From NCBI GenBank assembly GCA_039602395.1, contig JBCNJP010000006.1, forward strand, positions 44,479,279 to 44,543,278: a stretch of DNA of 64,000 nt. Direction: 5' to 3'. The translations under genes and the position numbers were made by a program. Shown here in pieces: positions 1 through 9,849 of the stretch. The stretch is from Deinandra increscens subsp. villosa. Lineage: Eukaryota > Streptophyta > Magnoliopsida > Asterales > Asteraceae. Position 1 is the stretch's first letter; every line of letters starts with the position of its first letter. The notes under the pieces are model-generated. The model searched no databases, was not told where the DNA came from, and was given only the letters and a program-made list of their open reading frames with translations.

Positions 1-754
1 ATTCCAATCTTCCTTCAAATGTTTGTTTACCCGGTCTATCTTGGGTTTGCAAGCCAAAGACCCCAATATCCATAACCTTCACATCAAGCTTCTCAATCCT
101 CTCCTCTATCATCGGATACTTCTTCATCACTACCATTTGAACGAACCTTGGCGTCATTAGAAACTGCTCTCTGGCACTCAGTTCTGCATTGCCTATCCAA
201 TCAATCAGCATCATCCTTGAGTAGTTAAAATTCCAGTCTAAGGCCAATGCTACGAAGGCAGTTCCATGGAGTTGGTTTAACTGATCAAAACTCGTTCTCT
301 TGCCTAGGAAAGACTTCTGCATGTAATGTGCAAGGCACCTCCAGTAGTGTGGCAGAAGCTTTTTGAAGATAGGCAGGAATTTTCCTTCATACCCCATTGA
401 GCGAGCACCCGCAAGAACTACCTCCTTCGAGTACTTGATAGGGTGAGAAGCATCATCAGTAATGTTTAGCCCTTGCCTTATATCTTCTTCTTCAATCACA
501 ATTGGTCTGTTCTGGATCGTTGCAGTAATCCTTGTCTTGTCAGAGTTTGCCCTGGCAGATCCCCAAAATTCCCTGACCAGCATCTCGTCGATGAGTACAT
601 TCGTCCTCAAGGCATGGTTAATTTTGCACGTGTTCATTCCGGCCACCAGTGAGTAGAATAACTCCATGTGTTTTTCTGGCGGGTCTTCTAGGTATGCCGG
701 CATACAATGGTCCTGCTCATACTTTATATCTCCAATAAGCATTTCTTCTGCCAT
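1..754 (-). CDS. Retroelement gag-like protein, 3' end outside window
   Basis: The minus frame is open from an ATG at 754 to the window edge, about 251 codons with no stop. It begins MAEEMLIGDIKYEQDHCM and contains LFYSLVAGMNTCKINHAL, VREFWGS, TDDASHPIKYSKEVVLAGA, LLPHYWRCLAHYMQKSFLGK and LDWNFNYSRMMLIDWIG. The layout (…EFW…; a short segment after VIEEEDIRQGL; HYWRCLAHYM; a FNYS/FNFS box) matches the abundant gag-like family of composite retroelements that is often mis-annotated as a longin-like protein. The relics at 16226-19156 and 20293-24204 belong to a related family. A CAG directly precedes the ATG, so this may be a second exon with the leader at 755-1649 as intron or 5' UTR. No disruptions are seen, so the copy may be young. 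The family call is by recognition; the C-terminus is not visible. Confidence 0.7.
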   Translation of the reverse strand, partial: MAEEMLIGDIKYEQDHCMPAYLEDPPEKHMELFYSLVAGMNTCKINHALRTNVLIDEMLVREFWGSARANSDKTRITATIQNRPIVIEEEDIRQGLNITDDASHPIKYSKEVVLAGARSMGYEGKFLPIFKKLLPHYWRCLAHYMQKSFLGKRTSFDQLNQLHGTAFVALALDWNFNYSRMMLIDWIGNAELSAREQFLMTPRFVQMVVMKKYPMIEERIEKLDVKVMDIGVFGLQTQDRPGKQTFEGRLE

Positions 755-959
755 CTGAGAAAGACAAGGCATATGTATCAGACAAATTCAATCAATGCTA
801 TTTTGTTTGGAAACAAATTGAAGTTCAATTGATTATTACATTTAACTTTTTAAGTTCAGAAAATCTCAATTTAAACTTTCAAGAAAAATATTTGATTTTG
901 AATTGCAAGTTAACAAACACCATTAAGTTTTAACTTAACAAAAATGAGTTTGCGAGCCA

Positions 960-1640
960 CTATTCATGTTTATGATCCTATAATTGGGTTTACGATCCGA
1001 TTATTGGTTTACGGTCGGGTCAGAATAAGCTTGGTATAAGCCCAGTCGTAATCATGTAGTCCAATCGTAAACACTCTAATAAAACCTAAGTCCGATCGTA
1101 AACGGGATCGTAAACATCATCGTAATCATCGGTCGTAAACCCGATCGTAAACTTGGATCGTAAATCTCTCTGATCGTAAACGTTGATCAAAAACGCCGAT
1201 CGTAATCACGAACGGTCATCTTCTTCCTTACGATGATCGTAAACACCGAATGTCCGCCATTGTTGTACCTGCAAGCTTCACATAACTCATCAAAACTCAA
1301 CATTTATGCAAACTGAACACCAAAAACTACCTTTTAAGTATCACAATCACGAATCCGACTTCTAATCACGCAAAATCGACTCGAAATGAGCCAAAACAGA
1401 AGATGATCAAGAATTCGAGTTTAAATCACGAAATCTGTGAACAGAATGACGAAGTCTCGTGAACACAACTGATTAACAAGGGGTTCTTGGTCGGAAATGT
1501 ATTGCGAACGCGTCTATGAGCTCGGATTAACCGGAGAGTGGTCGGATGTGGTCGGCAAAGGTTTTCCGGCGAGTGGGTGCGGTAGTGTTAGGGTTTCCTT
1601 GGGAGAAGTCGTAAACACAGAGGTGATAGGGATCGTAAAT
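960..1640 (-). repeat. Leader region with ~15 GTTTACGATC-like words
   Basis: Upstream of the minus-strand gag-like ORF, the 10-mer GTTTACGATC (plus strand GATCGTAAAC) and one- or two-base variants (TCGTAAAC, TCGTAATC) recur about fifteen times, densest at 1060-1260. Spacing is irregular (about 10 to 30 bp). Two copies near 988 and 1008 are in the opposite orientation. It is not a tandem repeat in the ordinary sense. The position fits a 5' leader or intron of the element to the left. Confidence 0.6.
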
Positions 1641-1649
1641 GATTAACTG

Positions 1650-2149
1650 NNNNNNNNNNNNNNNNNNNNNNNNNNNNNNNNNNNNNNNNNNNNNNNNNNN
1701 NNNNNNNNNNNNNNNNNNNNNNNNNNNNNNNNNNNNNNNNNNNNNNNNNNNNNNNNNNNNNNNNNNNNNNNNNNNNNNNNNNNNNNNNNNNNNNNNNNNN
1801 NNNNNNNNNNNNNNNNNNNNNNNNNNNNNNNNNNNNNNNNNNNNNNNNNNNNNNNNNNNNNNNNNNNNNNNNNNNNNNNNNNNNNNNNNNNNNNNNNNNN
1901 NNNNNNNNNNNNNNNNNNNNNNNNNNNNNNNNNNNNNNNNNNNNNNNNNNNNNNNNNNNNNNNNNNNNNNNNNNNNNNNNNNNNNNNNNNNNNNNNNNNN
2001 NNNNNNNNNNNNNNNNNNNNNNNNNNNNNNNNNNNNNNNNNNNNNNNNNNNNNNNNNNNNNNNNNNNNNNNNNNNNNNNNNNNNNNNNNNNNNNNNNNNN
2101 NNNNNNNNNNNNNNNNNNNNNNNNNNNNNNNNNNNNNNNNNNNNNNNNN
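1650..2149. other. Assembly gap, 500 N
   Basis: Exactly 500 N, a conventional gap of unknown size. The sequence on the two sides belongs to different elements, so their adjacency is not established. Confidence 1.
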
Positions 2150-2305
2150 CTAACCCTGATTCGTTTAGTATTTGTAACTATGGTTGTGGATCCTGGTCTA
2201 GTCGCGCCCCTTAACGGTATAAACTCCGTTAGTGGTATTTTGGGGGTGCGACAAAAGGCGTATTAATTACTTTACTTGAAATTGCCAATTTCTATCCTTG
2301 ATCAA

Positions 2306-2375
2306 GAAGTAAAATTTAAATATGATTGGGTCAGGTTTCGAGGACGAAACCTACTTAAGGGGGGTAGAGTTGTAA
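2306..2375 (+). pseudogene. C-terminal tail of a Ty3/gypsy pol plus polypurine tract
   Basis: The last codons read SGFEDETYLRGVEL followed by TAA. The stop overlaps the first bases of the LTR, and the stretch AAGGGGGGTAGAG just before it is the polypurine tract. A pol ending in a FEDE-type motif directly on the LTR is characteristic of the Tekay/Del group of plant chromoviruses. Everything upstream of 2150 is lost in the gap. The stretch 2150-2305 has stops and cannot be assigned. Confidence 0.6.
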
Positions 2376-2713
2376 CATCCCAAAATTTATAGATACATAG
2401 TATTATACGTATTTTGAGACTTAGAAATTAGTAAAAATATATACTAATATGATTCATAACATAAAATGATAAGTATTGTAAAGTTGGAAGGACTAGAACG
2501 TAATTTAGCAAATAATAAAGAAAATATATATAACCATATATATTTTATCGTACGAATCCCGAGCCTTAGAAACCCTAGAAAATGTTAGAAATATGTTCCC
2601 TAATGTTTTGGGGCATAAAATAATAAAACTATAGAAGTTCGAGGGGTTAAATTGCATTTTATAGAAGTCTAGGGGCTAAATATGCCAAAATCCAAAATCT
2701 GGCCGAAAAACCA

Positions 2714-2736
2714 GTGGCTCGCGTATCGCGAGCCAC
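2714..2736 (+). promoter_or_regulatory. 23-bp LTR palindrome upstream of TATA box
   Basis: Arms GTGGCTCGCG and CGCGAGCCAC surround a 3-nt centre (TAT), about 170 bp upstream of the TATAAATA at about 2908. The homologous LTR at 13270-16225 has the same palindrome with a compensatory change (see 15468-15486). Possibly a protein-binding site or an RNA hairpin; its function is unknown. Confidence 0.6.
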
Positions 2737-2905
2737 TCCCCTCCCTCTTGCGTGATACGCTAGGAACACCAGCAGCAGCAGAAATCTCCTGGTCGCGTTT
2801 TTAGCCACGTCTGCGGACTTGCAGGCCAAGTTTGGCCGTATTACGCGTCGAATTTGAAGCTGAGTCGCCATGAGACGTGTTAGGGACTTGAGACGCATCA
2901 AAAGG

Positions 2906-2916
2906 CTATAAATACC
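2906..2916 (+). promoter_or_regulatory. LTR TATA box (CTATAAATACC)
   Basis: CTATAAATACC lies in the gypsy LTR. The homologous LTR has GTATAAATA at the equivalent place (15321-15330, minus strand). The conservation supports it as the LTR core promoter. Confidence 0.55.
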
Positions 2917-4260
2917 AGCCTCAATTCGTCCAAACAACTCGCCAATTCACTGAAAAACAACCCAAAAACCCCATTTCACACCAGAAACTTCGACGGAGTA
3001 ATTCGAGCACACCGGAAGGAATTAGGAGCTGAATTTCTGCAGTCACCCCTTATTTGGTATGCTTAACAATAACCTCTTTCAGTTTTTTCTAATTCGATCT
3101 CTAAGTATGCTTTCTAAAAATGATGTAAAATTAGGGTTCTTGAGCTTGTTTTGTTTAAATCGGGTGATCGGGTTGGAATTAGGGTTTGAATTTTTGTAGG
3201 TAATCATAAAATAATGTATTTTAAGAAAGCCCTAAGTTTATTTCACATTTGGAAAAGGTTTGGTAAAGGTTTTATTAACGGGTCAAAATTAGGGTTTTCA
3301 TAACGTTACTCTGCCCAAATTGACTAAACGATGTTGAACTAAGCTTAGATCTTTTAAAGGATATTATAAAATGTTATAATGAATAACACCCTAAGTTGGT
3401 TTGAATTAAAAATGAGTTTTGATAATAAAACGAGAAATTCATGAAATTAGGGTTTCTAAATAAAGATAATTATTATAAAATAATCCGGAGGGTATGGGTA
3501 CTTGATTTTTGATCTTATAACATGTTTTCATATATAATAAGTATATATGAAGTTAAAATGGATAAATAATAAAGTATTAAAGATACCGAGTTAATCGGAT
3601 ATTAGAGGTTCGCGCGGACCGGAAGGGTAGGCACCTGTACACTGGGGTTTCTGGCAATAGCGGGGGTGTCGCCATCCCATCTGGGCAATGGCATCCCAAC
3701 ACTGGGCGATCCCGGAGTGAGTGTCTACTTATAGGAATGCGCGTCTTCATATTATCAATAAAAAGGTTATTATGCCTATAAGGGCATTTTGGTCATTTTG
3801 ACCTTAAAAGAGATAAACCCTAATAAAGTATTATTAGGATAATAAGATATAAATAAACGTAGGTATTATTTATAATGACCTTGCATTAACGCAATCCGAT
3901 ACGCGATTAGGTTAAATGTGGACCATAACGGAGGTTCTGTCTGAATAACTGATTAAAGATATCAGGTGAGTTCTATGAGCCCACTTTTAAATGTTTTAAA
4001 TATTTTAAATGTTTTCGGGCTAGTATACATACAATACTTGTGAACATATATTCAAGATAATTGTGACTTGATATATACGTGTTATATGATGAAATTGTTA
4101 TTAAATTGCTTATACATGTTATGCAATTATGTTGATTATAATGTGATGTGTATATACTTGCTTTGAAATTAAGTAGCCAAGTGACTAGGGAGTTGTTAGT
4201 AAACATTTAGTGAATATGTATGATTATATGAGAACAAGTGATGCATTTGCTTATATTAAT

Positions 4261-4365
4261 ATGTGGTGGATACGCCGCTGGTACATCCTATATATATACA
4301 TAGTAGTATAAGTTTACCCGGTATATTGGAAGTGTGGAGGATACGCCGCTGGTACATCCTGTATA
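4261..4365 (+). repeat. Short direct repeat inside LTR
   Basis: GGATACGCCGCTGGTACATC occurs near 4267 and again about 72 bp downstream. It is part of the LTR, not a gene; the small ORFs here follow from the repeat. Confidence 0.7.
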
Positions 4366-4627
4366 CATACACTAACAGTAAATTGGGGGATGTCCATTTG
4401 TTGCAGTATATGAATGCCTTATCACTGTTTAATAACAAACCTAAAGCATCTGGTTATTTAACTAGGAGTAGGTAATGTATACGATCGGATAATGAGTCAT
4501 TAAGATGAGAAAATGACCTAATAGAGATAAAGCATGAGTTGCTACTAGAACCTAATAGAGTTGAAGCATGAGTTGCTAATATGACTTATTAGAGTTAGAG
4601 AATGTGTTGCTACTAAAGACGAAGGGT

Positions 4628-4893
4628 CGCTGCTTCCCCATAGTGGTGGCTTAGGGAACCGTGTACGGACGGAGCGGCAGTCGGACATCGCAAAAGCTAT
4701 CTTACGAAAAAGGTAGGATGACGATTGCAGTGGCGGGCGAACCTTTCGAAGGAGATGAAGAATGAGGAGACGCTGCTTCCCCATAGTGGTGGCTTAGGGA
4801 ACCGTGTACGGACGGAGCTGCATTGGGCCGTTGTAATAACTATCCTTCGAGATGGGACGGAGTGTGCAGTGGCGGGCGGACTCTTCATGGAGA
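4628..4893 (+). repeat. Two-copy 143-bp tandem repeat inside LTR
   Basis: CGCTGCTTCCCCATAGTGGT starts at 4628 and again at 4771. The following bases, including GCTTAGGGAACCGTGTACGG and GCAGTGGCGGGCG, repeat with moderate divergence. Antisense ORFs sharing a SVRTRFPKPPLWGSS peptide are a by-product. Confidence 0.8.
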
Positions 4894-5381
4894 ACCAAAT
4901 TAGTTGGTTGAATATAGTGACCTAGAAGTTTAGCCTAGGGTCATGGTTAAGAAAATAAGATATATTATCATACTAAATACGTGTTAGAATTTACATGTGA
5001 TTTATAAATATGTTGTGAAAACCAGGTAAACACCTTAACGGTTTTGAACTAAACGGTAGAACTCACCAGCGTAAGCTGACTTTTTAAAAGTATGTATGCT
5101 AGGTTCTGCAGAGACGTTTAGAAGTAAAGGCACGAATCTTGTAAGGACGGGATAATCGGGAAAGCTATCAAGGAAGGATTTCTGGCAAGCTGGCTTAGTT
5201 ATAGATTTCGTATTTATAATTAGTCATAATTATGTACAATATCTCTCTTACTGTAGTACTTGGCTTATATAAATAAAAGTTTTAAATTTCCACTGCTTAA
5301 TATCTCTGTTGATACCTTGTGTTCATGAGTAAATCCGATTCGTGACCCTTCCTAGTGCCAAGTCTGGGAGTGGGCGTCACA

Positions 5382-6288
5382 ATATATTTCAATAAAATCA
5401 ATCAAATACCTAAGATTAGCACACATTCACTGATTCTACACCAAAAATAGATTAAAATTTTAAAAAAAAAAATCATTTATGCTTGAAGAAGTATAGAAGA
5501 ACAGAGAATACAAATTAAACATACCCCAAATCAGCTTGATATGCTTGCGATGAACCTGCAAAACATACCCCAAACCAAAAATTAATGTCAAAACCAATAA
5601 ATAAATAACCGAAAGATTAGGAAAATATCATATTCAAATCCTCTTACCGGAATATCTTTGAAATTGATTTGTGATTGTTGTGAAGTTTGAGTTCCATCTC
5701 GTGTAGCTTTATACACAAACAAATTCGACCTAGGCTCCATCCAAAAGACCAATCCGTGTGAAACCAAGACCAATCCGTGTGAAAACCCCTTGAAACAACC
5801 GTCGGATTAGGGTTCAGAATGATAAGAACCGTCGGATTATGTTCAATCTACACCACCATGGTAGGATTGGCAAGGATTGGGAACTGCGAAAAAGCAAAGA
5901 GGGAAAGCATTCTGAGTTCTTACCGGAAGTAGAGAGGAGAACCCGTCGCTTTGTTGCTGCTGCGTTGTTTCTGATGAATGCGGATAGGATTTCTATGAAT
6001 GTTGCTGTGAAAAAAGGTGGATTAGGATGGATTAGGTGTCTGGGTAAAAGCAAGGGAGAAAGAAGAAGAAGACCTTACCTGATTTGGGCCATCTGATTAC
6101 CTTTCCTTTGGCCAGTTAGACCTCAACCTCTCTCAACCTAAAAAATCAAGATTTCAAGCTTTCAACCACTTCTACATGTAGCCTTAAAGATTGTACCTCT
6201 TAATTTTCACTTGTACCTTATGCATAAATGATTGTAAATCTTAAATTTTCAACCACTTTGAAGAATATGTATAATAAGGTAGTAAAGA
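5382..6288. other. Relic sequence with exon-like pieces, no gene
   Basis: On the minus strand, an open piece from the ATG at about 5735 runs MEPRSNLFVYKATRDGTQ… to a GTAAGAG donor near 5650. A second piece (about 5522-5556) is bounded by GCAG and GTATGT. These look like exons of a small transposon-borne gene that I cannot identify. A 79-aa minus ORF at 5814-6053 has no recognisable domain. Nothing else is supported. Confidence 0.3.
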
Positions 6289-7095
6289 TATGTGGCCAAA
6301 GGGTAGTTGAAATCATATATTTTATCCCAATACGCGTGGCCAAAGGCTGTTAAAATATCAAAAGTGTGGCCTTTGGTATTATATGGTCACATATATTTTT
6401 GTTTTAGCCACATATGTTAGAAAAAAAACATGGCCAAATGGGTTGCAGAAATCAGACATTTTGTCCTAAATTCCCAATATGCGTGGCCGAAGGGTGGCAA
6501 TGGCCACGTTAAAATATCAAAAGCGTGGCCTTTGGTATTATATGTTCACGTATATTTGTGTTTTAGCCACATATGTTAGACAAAAACTTGGCCAAATGGG
6601 TTGCTGAAATCATACATTTTATCCTAATACGCGTGGCCAAAGGGTGGCAACGGCCACGTTAAAATATAAAAAGCGTGGCCTTTGGTATTATATGGTCACC
6701 TATATTTGTGTTTTAGCGACATATATTTAGAAAAAAATGTGCCCAAAGGGTAATTGAAATCAGATAATTTGTCCCAATACGCATGGCCAAAGGGTGGCAA
6801 CGACCACATTAAAATATAAAATGTGTGGCCTTTGATATTATATGTTAACGTATATTTGTGTTTTAGCCACATATATTTGGAAATAAAAAAAGTGGCGAAA
6901 GGATAGTTGAAATCAGATATTTTGTCCCAATACGCGTGGCCAAAGGGTGGCAATGGCCACATTAATAGAACAAAAGCATGGTCTTTGGTAATATATGGTC
7001 ACATATATTTGTGTTTTAGCAACATATATTTGGGAAGAAAAAAAGTGACCAAAAGGTTGTTGAAATTAGATGTGTCCTCGCTATACGCGTGGCCA
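6289..7095. repeat. 151-bp tandem array, five units plus a partial one
   Basis: The junction word TACGCGTGGCCAAAGG recurs at 6331, 6477 (variant), 6628, 6778, 6931 and 7083, so the period is 146-153 bp. Each unit contains a self-complementary pair, GTGGCCAAAGG and CGTGGCCTTTGG, plus TTTAGCCACATAT. The same words are scattered through 25540-26660 beside a CACTA-type terminus, which suggests this array is the other subterminal region of the same transposon family. Confidence 0.75.
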
Positions 7096-7160
7096 ATTTA
7101 AAACCTATTACAAATTATTAATTACAAATGAAATAAAAATCAGTTATAAATCAAATAAAA

Positions 7161-7895
7161 TTCCGATAAGGGTGGGGTTATTGTGAGAAGTTTAGTTTGC
7201 ATAAGAAGGATAAAAAGGAATCATAGCCCCTTATATCTTCAATTAAATGAAGATCTATGACCCAAAATTTTCCTATGTAAAATTAGAGATAAAACTTAAA
7301 GTAAATAATAGATGTAAGGGCATTTTTGACTTTTTATCAAATTCCCCCCCATTTTTTTAAACCTTCATAGCTTTTAGATACGACATTATTTTTTTTTAAA
7401 AATTACACCATAAAAACAGGCATTTTTTATCTTTAAAACACGTATAGTGTTGCTATATAGAAAATTATATTTTTTTTACTCTTTCGATTGTATCAAAATG
7501 TTCAAATCATTGTGTCGTTGTGTCATTGTGTCAAAATTAATTTTTTTTACTCTTTCGATGATCTGAACATGTTGACACAATGACACAATGACCTGAACAT
7601 TGTGTCAAAAAACGAAAGAGTAATTATTATTAAACTTTTTATATAGCAACACTATACGTGTTTTAAATATAAAAAATGCTCGTTTTTATGGTGTAATTTT
7701 TTTAAAAAATAATATCGTATGTGAAAGTTATGAATGTTGTAAAAAAATAGAGGAAGTGGGTAAAAAGTCAATAAAAATGGCTAAGACTAAAATACCCCTC
7801 CTTTCCTTTTTTATTAGATCAACATCCAATGGCTGAAAATCCTTCTTATCCTTCTTATTCAAATCAAACTTCTCATTTAAACATCTCCCTGATAA
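7161..7895. mobile_element. Non-autonomous long-TIR element, Mutator-like
   Basis: The two ends are inverted copies of each other over roughly 300 bp. They share a GAGAAGTTT…AAGAAGGATAA block, a GACTTTTTA block, ATTACACCATAAAAAC and AACACGTATAGTGTTGCTATATAG, leaving a centre of about 120 bp (7500-7620). The 9-mer CAAATAAAA flanks both sides (7152-7160 and 7896-7904), fitting a Mutator-type 9-bp target duplication. The flanks are AT-rich, so the 9-mer match is less decisive than usual. No coding sequence. Confidence 0.7.
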
Positions 7896-7904
7896 CAAAT
7901 AAAA

Positions 7905-8654
7905 TACAAATGAAATACAAATAAAAAATTAAAGAAAATTACACTGCATACAAGCATTATTCTCAATTTAATTTTCAATCCGGGAGCCAACAACACTACC
8001 ACGTGATCTTCATCTTCAACCGTTCAGATTTGAGCTTAATTAGGACCATTTTTTCTTGTATTCATACCTATACGAAAACATATAATTGATATAGCAAATT
8101 TGAAATATTTACCACCATGATAGATATGGACTGAGGAGTGCCATTTTATTGCAAGTAGTATGGGTCATCAGGTCCTACAATTCAGTTGATTTCCAGATGA
8201 ACATTAGATTTCCAGATGAAATTAAAACATCCGGATGAACATCATATTAAGTTTCGGATCAAATTCAAAGTCAGTTGAACTTTATTTGTTACACATCTCA
8301 GCATTTATTCAACAATCCCTAGCTAGCCCAAGTGTTTGTGGTACCAAAATAACATTTAAAATGGGACTACATGACCTTACCAAACATATTACTGTGAAAC
8401 TAAAGAATGGAATGAAACTTGACTGGCAAATACTTACCTTTTTCTTTTCAACTGCTTGAGACGAGGTTGATCGACCACCAATTTCAGACCATACAGTTCA
8501 ATTAATTACTTTATTTAAATGAGCAATCAAACCGATAGTGAGTTTGACAAATACTAAACGGTGTGTGTATGTCAACGTGATTAGTGTTGTGGTTAGATCC
8601 AACACAAATCTCCTTATAATTTACCTAGAAAAATGTTTTTGAATTGGTAAAATG
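7905..8654. other. Unassigned sequence
   Basis: No gene or repeat can be assigned. A 74-aa ORF at 8235-8459 has no recognisable domain. CCGGATGAAC/CCAGATGAAC words occur at 8194-8240; the same word is frequent at 21890-21960 and 24190-26100, suggesting shared element ancestry. Confidence 0.3.
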
Positions 8655-8990
8655 TGAGAGTAGAATAATGACGCGGACCTATCATGAAAGTGTTCTATGT
8701 AACAAGGCCAAATTTCGGTTACAAGATATTGCAGAGGAGAAATAGATGGGAACCGGATGAACTTGGCTAGCAGAAGAGTTGATCCCGATATGATAGTGTT
8801 TATTCTGTTTTTTTAATCTAACATAAGTTGTTCCAGTTTTATTCATAAATTTTATGTATACACTCTATTTTTTTTCATATTAACATACATTTTCAATGAA
8901 TCATAGCAGAGCTCACTTTTGCTCATAACTGTGTTCTTACAGGAAGTATATATTCTTATGTACCAGGAACTTGCATCTATTTGTGTTCTT
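8655..8990 (+). pseudogene. Fragment: 3' tail of the gag-like ORF and its 3' flank
   Basis: This matches 24105-24395 closely. Shared stretches include GACCTATCATGAAAGT, ACAAGGCCAAATTTCGGTTA, GATGGGAACCGGATGAAC and TTTCAATGAATCATAGCAGA. Here the reading frame is broken by indels. It is a detached copy of the last codons plus the 3' flank of the family described at 20293-24204. Confidence 0.75.
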
Positions 8991-9021
8991 GTGGAACAAA
9001 AGTTCATCCGGATTGTGTTCT

Positions 9022-9219
9022 TCAGGAACAAGAGTATATGTTATTATAAGGTACTGTAGATGTCGGAGCATCAAGTTGTTGTGGTAATGGTGTTCCTAGT
9101 GCAAATAGATGAGCTATAAGTGGATTAAGTTTTTTCTCTGATTCTTCAATCTTCAAGAAGAGGGCCTTATCTTGTTCATTTTTTTCATCCCGTAGAAGTC
9201 TCTCCTCTTTAAGTTCCAA
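9022..9219 (-). pseudogene. Charged coiled-coil ORF fragment
   Basis: The 65-aa frame starts MELKEERLLRDEKNEQDKA and continues with KIEESEKKLNPLIAHLFALG, then a PLPQQ tail. The charged heptad-like N-terminus suggests a coiled coil. Upstream, the same frame continues through FKDGSNNTDGQ, a stop and KLELE. Such tails occur in Ptta/En-Spm-type second proteins of CACTA elements, but the match is too short to claim. The minus-strand piece at about 10215-10311, beginning MELQQRIASTDSASNSSE and ending at a GTAATT donor, may belong to the same gene. Confidence 0.3.
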
Positions 9220-9357
9220 CTCAAGTTTTTACAATTGACCATCAGTGTTGTTGGATCCATCCTTGAATTTTGTACAATTAACTTAATGTAGTTAGATGCT
9301 TTTTAACAAAGTACATAAATAGGAAAGCATGCAGACCCTATTGATTCATTATTTCTT

Positions 9358-9835
9358 AATTAGTTCTTAATTATTAATATTTCACATAAAGACCATATTG
9401 ATTAATTATTTAATATGTTATACAAAAATTAAAGAGATCTGAAGGGAATAGTGGAACACATCATGTCTTTAGTGGATATAAACAAACAGTTAACCATTTC
9501 TAGCAAAGTAGCAGATGCATGACATCAACATTCTTCTATTCTTCTAGAGGGGATTTAAACTACAATTTCTTTATTTTGTACCCATCTAACATTAACCTAC
9601 AAAAAATGTTGGAAACATTCCAATATATGTCCTCTAGGATCTTTTCCTAGTAATGACCAGAGTAACATAAATTAGTTCTTAATCATTAATATATCACATA
9701 AAGACCTTATTGATTAATTATTTGATATGTTATACACCAATTAGAGACATCTAAAAGGAAGAGTGTCACACATCATGTCTTCGGTGGATATAAACAAACA
9801 GTTGACCATTTCTAGCAGTGTACATAAAGAAGAAA
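9358..9835 (+). repeat. Direct duplication, ~165 bp copies 313 bp apart
   Basis: 9358-9520 and about 9671-9833 share TTAGTTCTTAAT, CACATAAAGACC, TATTGATTAATTATTT, CACACATCATGTCTT and GGATATAAACAAACAGTT, with about 10-15% divergence. A shorter third echo, GCAGATGC…CAACATTC, occurs near 9932. Confidence 0.7.
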
Positions 9836-9849
9836 GGAGGTTCATCATC

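Larger units (their letters stand above)
2371..5381 (+). repeat. 3' LTR (3011 bp) of a Ty3/gypsy element
   Basis: It starts TGTAACATCCC right after the polypurine tract and ends GGGCGTCACA, giving standard TG…CA ends. It is homologous, in opposite orientation, to the solo LTR at 13270-16225. Shared blocks include the TATAAATA promoter region, the 3100-3450 block, the stretch around TACACTGGGGTTTCTGGCA/GGGCGATCCCGGAGTGAG at 3640-3720, and the terminal CCAAGTCTGGGAGTG. The 5' copy of this element lies in or beyond the assembly gap. The right flank is ATATA. Confidence 0.8.

Noticed and set aside
462..656. 64-aa plus-strand ORF
   Set aside because: Lies opposite the clearly protein-coding minus-strand gag-like frame.
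1639..2214. 191-codon plus-strand reading frame
   Set aside because: It is open only because it crosses the 500-N gap.
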